A stretch of 64,000 bases of DNA from an uncultured Marinicella sp. (GTDB lineage Bacteria > Pseudomonadota > Gammaproteobacteria > Xanthomonadales > Marinicellaceae). A program made the position numbers and the translations under genes. This document shows positions 9,158 to 17,322 of the stretch, in pieces. Every line of letters starts with the position of its first letter. The stretch's first letter is position 1. Below the pieces are notes generated by a model. That model made no database searches and was not told where the DNA came from. It saw only the letters and a list, made by a program, of their open reading frames with translations. The stretch is from contig CANNAM010000004.1 in assembly GCA_947502595.1 (NCBI GenBank), positions 1-64,000 on the forward strand, read 5' to 3'.

Positions 9158-11050
9158 ATGAAAAAAACCACCTTATTTATATTGTTATGCTTTGTCGTTT
9201 TTGCTAAGGCAGCATTACCTATTGAAGATTTATTCAGTCCAGCTGAATTTACAAATATGATCATCTCACCTGATGGCAAACGGATTGCTGCCGTACAAGA
9301 AGGGGAGGCCAGAGACAAACTGACCATACTCGATCTGGCCAAAATGAAAGTTTTGTCGAGTTTTGAATTTGGTGAAAACCGTCGCATACGTGCCCTGTCT
9401 TGGGTTAACAATGATTTTGTAACAATGAATGTAAGTAAGTTTGTAGGTAACCTGGATCGCAAAGGTCGTTTTGAAGGGGTGTTTCTAGCAAAGTATAACG
9501 GCAGTCAGAGGGAGTATATATTCAGTGGCGATGGCGATGGCTTAAGTGCTGGAATACTCAGGGATTCTTTACCAGCCGATTCAAGAAATTTACTGGTAAC
9601 GTCCTACCCTGGAAATGGGATTAAAAAATACAACATCAAAAGTAAAAGGAGCAAAGCCTTGGCACTGCCCAAGGCTAATATAGGTTACCAAATTGGCGGG
9701 TATTTTTTAGACAAAAAATACCAGGCACGGTTTTTTATTGAATACAACGACCAAAGAAATTTCAGGTACCACTATTTACCTGCCAAGCAAATCAAATGGG
9801 AAGAGTTGAGCATTGACAGCCCAGCGTATGAATTGAGTTTAAGACCTGTGGGCCTTGCTGCGGATCCTGATGTTATTTACGTGTTATCGAACCATGAAAA
9901 CCCAGTTACTGGGTTGTATAAATTTTACCTTAACTCAGGTAAATTAGAGTTTGTGTATCGCCATGAGTTTGTCGATATTGACGGCACAATCGAAAACATA
10001 AAAGGAAACTTGGTTGGGGTGACAATCGAGCCAGATTATCCTCAAACCGTATGGTTAGACAAAGATGAAGCATACGTTAAGACTTTGATGACATTACAAG
10101 CCAGTTTCCCTGGCCATGAAGTTCAGATTATTTCTTCGACTAAAAATGGTGACAAATCAATCGTAAGAACCAGAAGTGATAAACAACCCAGTGTGTTCTA
10201 CGTATATAAAAATAAGGAAGCCAAGTTAGAATATTTAGCAGGCAGTCGATCAAAATTTAAACCAGAGATGTTCGCTGCAATGAAACCCATTTCATTCACT
10301 GCCAGAGATGGTGTGCAATTACATGGATACCTTACATTACCGAAAGACAAAGACCCTAAAAACCTACCTATGGTGGTCAATCCTCATGGCGGCCCTCATG
10401 GCATAAGAGACAGTTGGGGTTTCAATCCAGAGGTTCAGTTATTGGCGGACAGAGGCTATGCGGTGTTACAGATTAACTTTCGTGGCTCAGGTGGCTATGG
10501 GCAAGATTTTATTGAATCAGGCTACTTGAAATGGGGCAGAGAAATGCAAGATGACGTGACTGATGCGACTTTGTGGGCAGTAGATCAAGGTTATGCAGAC
10601 CAACAACGCTTGTGTATTTATGGTGGCTCGTATGGTGGTTATGCTGCATTACAAGGCGTGGTACGAGAACCAGATTTATACAAGTGTGCAGTTGGTTATG
10701 TTGGGGTCTATGATTTGGAACAATTCAAGACATGTGGTGATGGTGCTGGTGACAAAATGAGGACCAATATTTTGGCTGAATATGTAGGGACTGATAAAGA
10801 AATACAGCGAAAATATTCGCCTGCTTATAATGCGGATAAAATTAAGGCTGATTTGTTTATTGCACACGGATCAGACGATGTTCGGGTTCCAATGTGTCAA
10901 GGCAACGCCTTAAAGAATGCATTAGAAGATGCAGGCAAAGATTTTATTTGGATGGTCAGAGATGAGGGGCACGGTTATCAGGATATAGAAAATATCAAAG
11001 ACTTTTATGGCACCATGCTGAAGTTCTTAGATAAAAACATTGGTAAATGA
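9158..11050 (+). CDS. Secreted S9 family prolyl oligopeptidase-like peptidase
   Basis: A 630-residue protein from the ATG at 9158, where a clean signal peptide (MKKTTLFILLCFVVFAKA) begins; an in-frame TTG at 9122 would put 12 polar residues in front. The N-terminal half is a degenerate beta-propeller. The C-terminal alpha/beta hydrolase has the nucleophile in GGSYGGY (S491), an Asp in HGSDDVRVP (D573 or D574) and the His in DEGHGYQD (H605). S9 enzymes cleave short peptides, often after proline or acyl-amino acids; a periplasmic role in peptide use is likely. It starts 45 nt after the methyltransferase and may be read from the same transcript. Confidence 0.88.
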   Translation: MKKTTLFILLCFVVFAKAALPIEDLFSPAEFTNMIISPDGKRIAAVQEGEARDKLTILDLAKMKVLSSFEFGENRRIRALSWVNNDFVTMNVSKFVGNLDRKGRFEGVFLAKYNGSQREYIFSGDGDGLSAGILRDSLPADSRNLLVTSYPGNGIKKYNIKSKRSKALALPKANIGYQIGGYFLDKKYQARFFIEYNDQRNFRYHYLPAKQIKWEELSIDSPAYELSLRPVGLAADPDVIYVLSNHENPVTGLYKFYLNSGKLEFVYRHEFVDIDGTIENIKGNLVGVTIEPDYPQTVWLDKDEAYVKTLMTLQASFPGHEVQIISSTKNGDKSIVRTRSDKQPSVFYVYKNKEAKLEYLAGSRSKFKPEMFAAMKPISFTARDGVQLHGYLTLPKDKDPKNLPMVVNPHGGPHGIRDSWGFNPEVQLLADRGYAVLQINFRGSGGYGQDFIESGYLKWGREMQDDVTDATLWAVDQGYADQQRLCIYGGSYGGYAALQGVVREPDLYKCAVGYVGVYDLEQFKTCGDGAGDKMRTNILAEYVGTDKEIQRKYSPAYNADKIKADLFIAHGSDDVRVPMCQGNALKNALEDAGKDFIWMVRDEGHGYQDIENIKDFYGTMLKFLDKNIGK

Positions 11051-11075
11051 TGTGGCTGTAACCAGCTAATCAAGG

Positions 11076-11130
11076 AGTTAGATCCTTCAACTTTTGGGCT
11101 GTTGCTGATAAGTTGAAGGATCAATTAACT
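11076..11130. terminator. Large inverted repeat, probable bidirectional terminator
   Basis: A perfect 12-bp stem, GATCCTTCAACT (11081-11092) with AGTTGAAGGATC (11111-11122), extended by AGTTA/TAACT on the outside. It sits between the convergent S9 peptidase and gmk. There is no long T-run on either side, so it is a weaker terminator candidate than the others. Confidence 0.45.
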
Positions 11131-11171
11131 GGATAAAGATTAAGTAGTTAACAAGTCTGCAAGCATTGGAG

Positions 11172-11798
11172 TTACTTAATCAAGCGATTGATTAAACGTT
11201 GATTGATGATTTGTTGTTTGGCGGTGGTCATCCGATTGGATTTAACGATTGATTTCAGACTTTTCAAAGCCTCTTCAAAATCATCATTAACCACCAAAAA
11301 GTCCGCTTTGTGGTAGTGCTTTAGTTCCGCTATGGCTTTGGTCATACGGGTTTTGATGACTTCTGCTGAATCTTGGCCACGTGACTCCAAGCGTTCTTGT
11401 AAAGCCTGCACACTGGGCGGTAAGATAAAGATGCTGATGGCTTCTGGAAAGCGCAGTTTGATTTGCTCCGCACCTTGCCAATCAATTTCTAACACCACAT
11501 CATGGCCTTCTTCCAGCATTTTTTGTACCGCATCCTGTGAGGTGCCGTAATGGTTGCCAAACACATTGGCTGATTCCATGAACACACCGGCGGCTTCCAT
11601 TTGTTTGAATTTATCGGTAGAAATAAAATGGTAATTGTAACCATCGATTTCTTTGGGTCGCGGTTTGCGGGTGGTGTGTGAGATCGACAGCTTCAAATGG
11701 TTGGTGTCTCTGACCAAAGCGTTGACCAAAGAAGTCTTGCCGGTACCAGATGGAGCGGAAACGATGTATAAAGTGCCTGTGAGGTTTTTATTTGACAT
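11172..11798 (-). CDS. gmk: Guanylate kinase
   Basis: A 208-residue cytosolic enzyme converting GMP and ATP to GDP and ADP. The P-loop is APSGTGKTS (residues 15-23). The GMP-binding region follows with SHTTRKPRPKEIDGYNYHF, then the VLEIDWQGA motif and the lid region (RLESRGQDS). Length is normal for bacterial Gmk. It lies 17 nt downstream of yicC, the usual pairing in Proteobacteria. rpoZ, often next to gmk, is not here. Confidence 0.97.
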   Translation of the reverse strand: MSNKNLTGTLYIVSAPSGTGKTSLVNALVRDTNHLKLSISHTTRKPRPKEIDGYNYHFISTDKFKQMEAAGVFMESANVFGNHYGTSQDAVQKMLEEGHDVVLEIDWQGAEQIKLRFPEAISIFILPPSVQALQERLESRGQDSAEVIKTRMTKAIAELKHYHKADFLVVNDDFEEALKSLKSIVKSNRMTTAKQQIINQRLINRLIK

Positions 11799-11815
11799 GT
11801 GATTCAGTGCAATGT

Positions 11816-12682
11816 TTATTCGATGTTTTGGATTTGTTCACGCATTTGTTCAATCGTGACTTTCAAATCTATGCTGGCATTAGAGGTGGTGATGCTGGCT
11901 GATTTAGAACCTATGGTATTGGACTCACGATTCAGCTCCTGAACCAAGAAATCCAACCTTCTGCCCACTGGCTCTTCTAAAGTCAGCACGCGGTCCAGTT
12001 CAACAACATGCGCATCCAAACGATCCAATTCTTCGGTGATATCAACTTTCTGTAACTGCATCGCCACTTCCTGTTCAAACCGTTCAGGGTTCACATCAAT
12101 CGCCAAGTCAGCCAATTTATCCTTCAGTTTAGTGGCCAAGCCAGCATTAATGGTCGGTACAAAAGTTCTGATTTCATTGGTCAGTGTTTGGATGGTGCGG
12201 ACTTTTTCTTGTAAAATTTTCAGCATGGCTTCGCCTTCACGATGACGGGAGTCAATCAATTTTTCAATGCTTGCATCAACCAACTGAATGGCCAATGCAT
12301 TCAGTTCAGAGGTGTCAGTAGGCTGTTGAATGACCACATCAGGCCAGCTCATGTACTGTGATGTGCTCATGTTGTTGTTCAGCTGGTGGCCGTTACTGAT
12401 TTCAGCCGCCGCCTCTATCAACTGCGTCAACAGCGCTTTGTTGACACTGAGTTTGGTCAGGCTGACAGTATCATTCGGAAAAAAACGGATGAATACCGCC
12501 ACCTTACCACGCGACAAGTGTTTATTAAATGACTTACGGAACTGCGTTTCAGCCGCCCGCAAAAAATCAGGGCACTTGATGGTTAAGTCTAAAAACCGCT
12601 GATTCACGGAACGAATTTCGCAAGTTAAGCGACCTAAGTGGTTCTCCGCTTCATGCGAAGCGAAAGCTGTCATTGATTGCAT
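11816..12682 (-). CDS. yicC: YicC family protein, putative endoribonuclease
   Basis: A 288-residue protein with the family N-terminus MTAFAS (after two extra residues), the EIRSVNQRFLDL motif and the C-terminal DFLVQELNRESNTIGSKS block. YicC proteins are reported to act as endoribonucleases affecting small-RNA turnover with PNPase in E. coli. The MQ residues before the second Met leave two possible starts. It is the first gene of a two-gene unit with gmk. Confidence 0.93.
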   Translation of the reverse strand: MQSMTAFASHEAENHLGRLTCEIRSVNQRFLDLTIKCPDFLRAAETQFRKSFNKHLSRGKVAVFIRFFPNDTVSLTKLSVNKALLTQLIEAAAEISNGHQLNNNMSTSQYMSWPDVVIQQPTDTSELNALAIQLVDASIEKLIDSRHREGEAMLKILQEKVRTIQTLTNEIRTFVPTINAGLATKLKDKLADLAIDVNPERFEQEVAMQLQKVDITEELDRLDAHVVELDRVLTLEEPVGRRLDFLVQELNRESNTIGSKSASITTSNASIDLKVTIEQMREQIQNIE

Positions 12683-12755
12683 GGCATCATGTCTGAATAA
12701 ATAGTGCCGCTATTATAAAGCAAAACCAAACCCCATGCTCAGCACTGATGTCAAC

Positions 12756-12811
12756 GAGATCTTTCGGCTGCGCTCCGCTGCGCTCAAGATGACAGAGTGT
12801 ACTGTCATTCA
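12756..12811. repeat. Dispersed palindromic repeat, copy R2
   Basis: Second copy of the element seen at 33-89, here with GGCTGC in place of GACTGC and ending in TGACAG and CTGTCATTCAG. It lies 145 bp before the GIY-YIG nuclease gene and in the same orientation as copy R3 just after that gene. Confidence 0.85.
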
Positions 12812-12955
12812 GTGTAAAGCGAGTGGGATGTTGCTTAGTTAGTTACATGAGCTTTAGCGGAGTCTAAAACAATATACTAACGAATAAATTAAACCTACTT
12901 TGTAACTGTATTTATAAAAACAAATATTAAAAGCGCCATAAAGTACAATATAACC

Positions 12956-13240
12956 ATGAAAACGTATTGGGTTTATATACTAAGTAACCAAAACAACCGA
13001 GTCTTATATATTGGTGTTACAAGCAATTTAGAGCAAAGAATATACCAACATAAAAATAAAATGATTCAAGGGTTCACTGAAAAATACAATGTAAACAAAC
13101 TGGTGTATTTTGAAGAAACCTCAGACGTAAACAGTGCCATAAATAGGGAAAAACAGTTGAAAGGTTGGAGTCGTATAAAGAAAGAAGCATTGATTAATAA
13201 AATAAACCCAGAATGGCAAGATTTAAGTGCGGCGTTTTAG
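12956..13240 (+). CDS. Small GIY-YIG nuclease domain protein
   Basis: A 94-residue single-domain protein. VYIL near residue 6 and LYIGVT at 17-22 are the GIY-YIG pair, R28 and H32 follow in LEQRIYQH, and the metal-binding glutamate is E65 in NREKQLKGW. These are the core residues of the UvrC/UPF0213-type nuclease fold. No DNA-recognition domain is attached. Upstream sequence is AT-rich. It lies between direct copies R2 and R3 of the dispersed repeat, and its stop codon is 18 bp from R3, which suggests a link between gene and repeat. Confidence 0.85.
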   Translation: MKTYWVYILSNQNNRVLYIGVTSNLEQRIYQHKNKMIQGFTEKYNVNKLVYFEETSDVNSAINREKQLKGWSRIKKEALINKINPEWQDLSAAF

Positions 13241-13257
13241 AGCAGTTGAAACAACTC

Positions 13258-13318
13258 CGCCTGAGATCTTTCGGCTGCGCTCCGCTGCGCTCAAGATGAC
13301 AGGGTTTCTGTCATTCAG
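13258..13318. repeat. Dispersed palindromic repeat, copy R3
   Basis: Third copy, directly after the GIY-YIG gene. It starts CGCCTGAGATC and ends TGACAGGGTTTCTGTCATTCAG, so the terminal TGACAG/CTGTCA hairpin is intact. Confidence 0.85.
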
Positions 13319-13385
13319 ATGGAGCGACAGCGACTGAAGAATCTCCCAATGCCAACGCAATCCTAAACAAGCACCACACCAACTC

Positions 13386-13447
13386 CGCCTGAGATCTTTC
13401 GGCTGCGCTCCGCTGCGCTCAAGATGACAGAGTGTACTGTCATTCAG
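13386..13447. repeat. Dispersed palindromic repeat, copy R4
   Basis: Fourth copy, full length, with the same GAGTGTACTGTCATTCAG end as R2 rather than the GTTTCTGTC end of R1 and R3. Confidence 0.85.
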
Positions 13448-13529
13448 GGAGAAACTAAAAAGAAACATGTCATTGCGAAGGAGCGAAGCGACTGTGGCAA
13501 TCTCCTAAAGCAAACGCAATCCTCAACTC

Positions 13530-13585
13530 CGCCTGAGATCTTTCGGCTGCGCTCCGCTGCGCTCCGCTGCGCTCAAGATGACAGG
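13530..13585. repeat. Dispersed palindromic repeat, copy R5, truncated with internal duplication
   Basis: Fifth copy. The GCTCCGCTGC unit is duplicated, adding 10 bp, and the CTGTCATTCAG end is missing. Both fit slippage or incomplete copying. Confidence 0.8.
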
Positions 13586-13693
13586 GTGTTTGAGCCTGCT
13601 CCAGTGAAAGTGGGAGGGGCTGTTTATAGGGATGTCATAAAGCACACCCAGTGTGTGCAGCAAACACGCGCAGCGTCCTGTTTAATCCACAAC

Positions 13694-14551
13694 TCAGCCG
13701 ATTAACTGGGCCCATTGTTGGCGGCGGATTCTGAACTGTTGTACGGCATCGGCAGTTAGGTTGTGTTGAATCAGTTGTTGGCATTGTTGTTGTGCCCATT
13801 GGAACAGGGGGGTATCGGCCTGGTTCATTGATTCTATAGAGTGTAAATCGGTGGCTGACAGTTGTTGGCGGTTGATAAATCGGGTGGAGACGTTGTGTTT
13901 GCTGGCGTAGATGTCTTTTAATTGCAGGCGTTGTTGTAGCAGCAACAAACCTTCATCGAACATACCAGTGGTCAGTACCAGAGAAAAACAGTGCGTCAAG
14001 GTCTGCTGTGCCACTTTAAATAAAGTCTCATCATCGGCAGTGCCGCTGTGTAAATAACCACTGAAGCGTTTGGCTTGGCCGTTACGCAGTTCGGGGCTGG
14101 GCGCGTGGTGTAAAAATTCGGCCAAGGAAGTCGCAGCATAGCGGTGCATCGGGTGATCGGTTTTGGCTTTGACGTAATTAAAGTAAGACAACACCCGATC
14201 GACTGGGTCGCGCAACAGAGTCAAATGAAACAATGGCCGCTGTGGTAACAGCTGGTACAACAAGCCATGCAGAGGGTGGTGACCACAGATCAGCTTAGGC
14301 GGGTTTTTCTTCAAAGCCAATAGCTCAGGACAGCGGTTCAAATCAGGTGCGTTGATGTGCAAAACTTCGGATAGTTGAAAGTTTTTTGCCAGGATGTTTT
14401 CTAAACTGGTGCCAGCGGTTTTTGGCACATGTGAGAAGCACAGCGTGTGCTGTTGTGGGTCAAAAGGCCCTAAAACCAGCTGTTTTTGCAGCGCAGCGCG
14501 GTTGTTCTCAAAGTTTATTTGGTCGCTGTTATTAAACCATTGTTGGGGCAT
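13694..14551 (-). CDS. Sulfotransferase family 2-like protein
   Basis: About 285 residues from the ATG at 14551. FSHVPKTAGTSL is the 5'-phosphosulfate loop and LTLLRDPVDRVLSYF the 3'-phosphate motif, both for PAPS. GHHPLHG between them is typical of the Sulfotransfer_2 family, which includes enzymes sulfating glycans. In-frame starts at 14650 (ATG) or 14656 (TTG) would add a poorly conserved, oddly cysteine-containing N-terminus, so the shorter form is preferred, with doubt. It has no signal peptide. It lies beside the pilin/glycosylation region, so a surface glycan acceptor is possible but unproven. Confidence 0.78.
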   Translation of the reverse strand: MPQQWFNNSDQINFENNRAALQKQLVLGPFDPQQHTLCFSHVPKTAGTSLENILAKNFQLSEVLHINAPDLNRCPELLALKKNPPKLICGHHPLHGLLYQLLPQRPLFHLTLLRDPVDRVLSYFNYVKAKTDHPMHRYAATSLAEFLHHAPSPELRNGQAKRFSGYLHSGTADDETLFKVAQQTLTHCFSLVLTTGMFDEGLLLLQQRLQLKDIYASKHNVSTRFINRQQLSATDLHSIESMNQADTPLFQWAQQQCQQLIQHNLTADAVQQFRIRRQQWAQLIG

Positions 14552-14833
14552 GATGCTATATACTGTGGGGCTTGAGAGGGTAGAAAGTGTAGCACAACCA
14601 GCCATAAAAGCCGAAAAATTAGCCATTGGGTGACAAAATCTGTCAATCATGAGCAACTGTAATTTGAATTGTTACACAATGACATAAAAAAGTTTACATT
14701 TGCGCGATAAATGTTAGCTGAGTCACATTTAAACCAAGCAGTTGTTGTTGTTAGGGAACTAATCACATAATCTATATTCGTGGATGAAATTTGAATCACC
14801 ATTTTTAAAATAATTATTTTGAGGTAACAAAAC

Positions 14834-15259
14834 ATGAAAAAAAGAAATCAACAAGGTTTTACATTAATTGAATTAATGATCGTAATCGCGATTATCGCGA
14901 TCTTAATGGCTTACGCCATTCCTGCATACCGTGATTACACAGTTCGTGCAAAAGCCGGTGAGTGTATGTCAATTTCAGCTGCTGCCAAGCAAGCTGTGAG
15001 TGAGTTCTACACCAATGAAGGTCTTTACCCAGCAGGTAACGTAGCTGCGGGTATTGCTCCAGCTGCTAATATCACTGGTGAAAACGTAGCATCAGTTACA
15101 GTTAACGCTGGTGTGATTGAGTGTGCTTATAACGCAGTAGATGGTACATTAACTGGTAACACTCTGTTTTTAACACCTTCTACTACTCCTGGCAGTATTG
15201 AGTGGCGTTGTAGTTCAACTTTGGACAACCGCTTCTTGCCTGTAGATTGCAGAACTTAA
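14834..15259 (+). CDS. Type IV major pilin-like prepilin (pilin 1)
   Basis: A 141-residue prepilin. A short positive leader ends at G8, then the mature N-terminus [20 protein letters not shown] with E5 of the mature protein present, the site for PilD cleavage and N-methylation. The rest is a globular head with four cysteines, two near the C-terminus (WRC and VDCRT) forming the usual D-loop and two more (GECMS, VIECAY) that could form a second disulfide. GAGGT at 14821-14825 is the ribosome-binding site. A strong terminator follows. Codon bias matches the TonB receptor (TTA Leu, GGT Gly), suggesting high expression. A GT-C gene follows immediately. No sigma-54 site was seen upstream. Confidence 0.92.
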   Translation: MKKRNQQGFTLIELMIVIAIIAILMAYAIPAYRDYTVRAKAGECMSISAAAKQAVSEFYTNEGLYPAGNVAAGIAPAANITGENVASVTVNAGVIECAYNAVDGTLTGNTLFLTPSTTPGSIEWRCSSTLDNRFLPVDCRT

Positions 15260-15280
15260 GAATCAGTTAAGTTTATCAAA

Positions 15281-15310
15281 AAGACCCCGGCATCTGCCGG
15301 GGTTTTTTTT
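15281..15310 (+). terminator. Intrinsic terminator after pilin 1
   Basis: An 8-bp stem, ACCCCGGC (15284-15291) with GCCGGGGT (15296-15303), loop ATCT, and a run of eight T. It separates the pilin transcript from the downstream glycosyltransferase genes. Confidence 0.92.
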
Positions 15311-15384
15311 GAGCTGAATAATCTAGTTTCTTAACTGGCTTAATATTCAGTATAATCAAATCACTCAAATCATTAATAAAAACC

Positions 15385-17322
15385 ATGCCTTTGCTTAAAT
15401 CTCCACAACCAAAACTATATGGGCTGTTAAAGGCGCTGTTGTTATTAACTGTATTACTGGTATCTGCTTGGTATGCCTATAAACCAGGTTTAACAGGTGG
15501 GTATATTTTTGATGATTACCACAGTTTAAAAAAGTTGGCGATTATCGATGGTGAGGTTAACCTTCAAAACAGTTTGGATTACTTTAAATCTTCCGACACT
15601 GGGCCATTGAAGAGACCGATTTCTGTATTCTCTTTTCTGCTTGATGCTCAGGATTGGCCCGCTGATGCTTATTCTTTCAAAAGAACTAATGTCCTGATTC
15701 ATCTGATTAACGGTGCCTTGCTGTTTATGTTGATATGGCAGGTATTAAGTCACCACACACAACACCGAAACGTTCGGTATGCAGTGGCATTTTTTGCCAC
15801 TGGATTTTGGCTGCTGCATCCATTTTTAGCATCAACCACATTGTATATCGTGCAACGCATGGCCATGTTACCGTTAACCTTTATGCTGCTTGGAATGCTC
15901 ATGTATGTTTGGGGCAGGTGCCGACAGCAAAGGTCGCAAAGTGGCTTGAATTATTTGATTTTAATGACTGCAGTGTTTGGTGGTACATTACTGGCTATGT
16001 TAAGCAAAGAAAATGGGGTGTTATTTCTGCCTTTGATGGCTTTGTTTGAATTGTTCATCGTGCAAAAATATTTACAGCTACCACCTTTGTCTAGAACGGT
16101 AAGAAGCCTGTTGTTTTACCTGCCCATTGCGGTAATTGTGGTTGGTATATTGTTGGCTTTACCTGGCTTTATGCAACGGTATGATGTCAGAGATTTTACC
16201 GCATATGAAAGACAGCTCAGCCAATTCCGGGTGTTAACAGATTACCTGTACCAACTGCTGATTCCTAAGTATTTTACTTACGGAGTATTTACTGATGGTT
16301 TTAAGTGGTCGCAGGGTTGGTTGCAGCCGGTAACAACTTTGTTTTCATTGGTTTTTATTATGGTGTTGTTAGGTGGTGCATGGGTGCTGAGGAATCGATA
16401 CATTTGGTTCAGCTTTTCGGTATTTTTCTTTTTCATTGCTCACAGCATTGAATCTACCATAATCCCCTTGGAAATGTATTTTGAACACCGTAATTATGTC
16501 GCAGCTGTATTTTTAGGTGTGCCTTTGAGTTTTGCTGCCATAAAAATTGTGAGTAAAACCAAATTGTATTATGTGATACCCATGGCTGTTTTGGTCTTTT
16601 TGGGCTTCATAACTTTTGTAAGAAGCAATGTTTGGAGTGATAATTTTAAATTACACTCAATGACCATGGCTAAATTTCCAGAGTCAGTGCGAGCGGCCAC
16701 CATGACTGCTGATTTTTATGCCCGACAAGGATCGCCCGAATGGACACTGATGATACTGAATCAGACCATTGAACGTCATGAGAATTTAAGTTTACAGCTA
16801 AATAGGTTGCAGTATTTATGTAACCGAGAAGGCGTTACGGCATTGCATTATGAAAATTATTTTAAGCAGCTGTTTGAAGATTTTAGAGTGGTCAGGTTTA
16901 CCCAAGAGGACATGGTGCCTTACACCACTTTATTTAAAAAGTTATTGCGTTCAGAGTGTGGAACCAGTAATGACAACGGGTATGCAATCAAATTATATGA
17001 ATCATTGTTGGTCAATCCAGCCAATGATCGCCAATACATGCAAGCCTTGGTAGATGTTTATGGCATGCATTATTATATTGAAACCAAACAATTCGAGAAA
17101 GTCAGTGATTCTTTGACTTTGGTAATTACAAAATACCACGGCTACAAAGATGCGTTCCAAGGCCTCAATGCTTTGATAGAAGAAGAGCAGTACCTGAAGG
17201 CGCAAACAATTTTAAATATTTTGGAAAAGGACTACCAACAACAGTACAGCTTAAAACCTGACCTTGAAAACATTGGTGAACAAATCAGGGCATTCAAAGA
17301 TTTATTAAAAGAGCGTATATAG
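15385..17322 (+). CDS. GT-C fold membrane glycosyltransferase with TPR-like tail (TMTC-like)
   Basis: A 645-residue protein. After one membrane segment there is an FDDYHS acidic motif (about residues 43-48) in the first outer loop and an LKRPISVFSFLL stretch, then many membrane segments to about residue 415, including HLINGALLF and LLHPFLASTTLYIVQR. The tail is soluble and helical and looks like degenerate TPRs. This order (acidic pair in loop 1, an RP motif, IHL.NG, TPR tail) recalls TMTC-type GT-C O-glycosyltransferases. Its place directly after a pilin gene, like TfpO or TfpW in Pseudomonas, suggests it glycosylates pilin 1 in the periplasm from a lipid-linked sugar. The pilin link is inference. 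Confidence 0.65.
   Translation: MPLLKSPQPKLYGLLKALLLLTVLLVSAWYAYKPGLTGGYIFDDYHSLKKLAIIDGEVNLQNSLDYFKSSDTGPLKRPISVFSFLLDAQDWPADAYSFKRTNVLIHLINGALLFMLIWQVLSHHTQHRNVRYAVAFFATGFWLLHPFLASTTLYIVQRMAMLPLTFMLLGMLMYVWGRCRQQRSQSGLNYLILMTAVFGGTLLAMLSKENGVLFLPLMALFELFIVQKYLQLPPLSRTVRSLLFYLPIAVIVVGILLALPGFMQRYDVRDFTAYERQLSQFRVLTDYLYQLLIPKYFTYGVFTDGFKWSQGWLQPVTTLFSLVFIMVLLGGAWVLRNRYIWFSFSVFFFFIAHSIESTIIPLEMYFEHRNYVAAVFLGVPLSFAAIKIVSKTKLYYVIPMAVLVFLGFITFVRSNVWSDNFKLHSMTMAKFPESVRAATMTADFYARQGSPEWTLMILNQTIERHENLSLQLNRLQYLCNREGVTALHYENYFKQLFEDFRVVRFTQEDMVPYTTLFKKLLRSECGTSNDNGYAIKLYESLLVNPANDRQYMQALVDVYGMHYYIETKQFEKVSDSLTLVITKYHGYKDAFQGLNALIEEEQYLKAQTILNILEKDYQQQYSLKPDLENIGEQIRAFKDLLKERI

Larger units (their letters stand above)
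13241..13693. repeat. Composite tandem array of the dispersed repeat
   Basis: The 450-bp gap contains three repeat copies (R3, R4, R5) spaced 128 and 144 bp apart. The spacers also resemble each other, with GCGACTG..AATCTCC stretches at about 13330-13348 and 13486-13505, then ACGCAATCC and AACTCCGCCTGAG. So the unit is composite, about 130-145 bp, with a G/C-rich core and a second conserved stretch. ORFs read through it on both strands are translations of repeat sequence. Confidence 0.8.

Noticed and set aside
8890-9462. 190-residue minus-strand ORF
   Set aside because: It lies opposite the ends of the methyltransferase and the start of the S9 peptidase, both with clear family motifs, and has no recognisable domain.
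13258-13585. Possible CRISPR array
   Set aside because: Units are long, spacers are related to each other, spacing is uneven and no cas gene is near.
13223-13705. ORFs on both strands through the repeat array (for example a 93-residue plus-strand frame at 13424)
   Set aside because: They translate repeat sequence. The HLERSGAQPKDLRRS-type peptide recurs at each copy because the DNA repeats, not because it is a protein.
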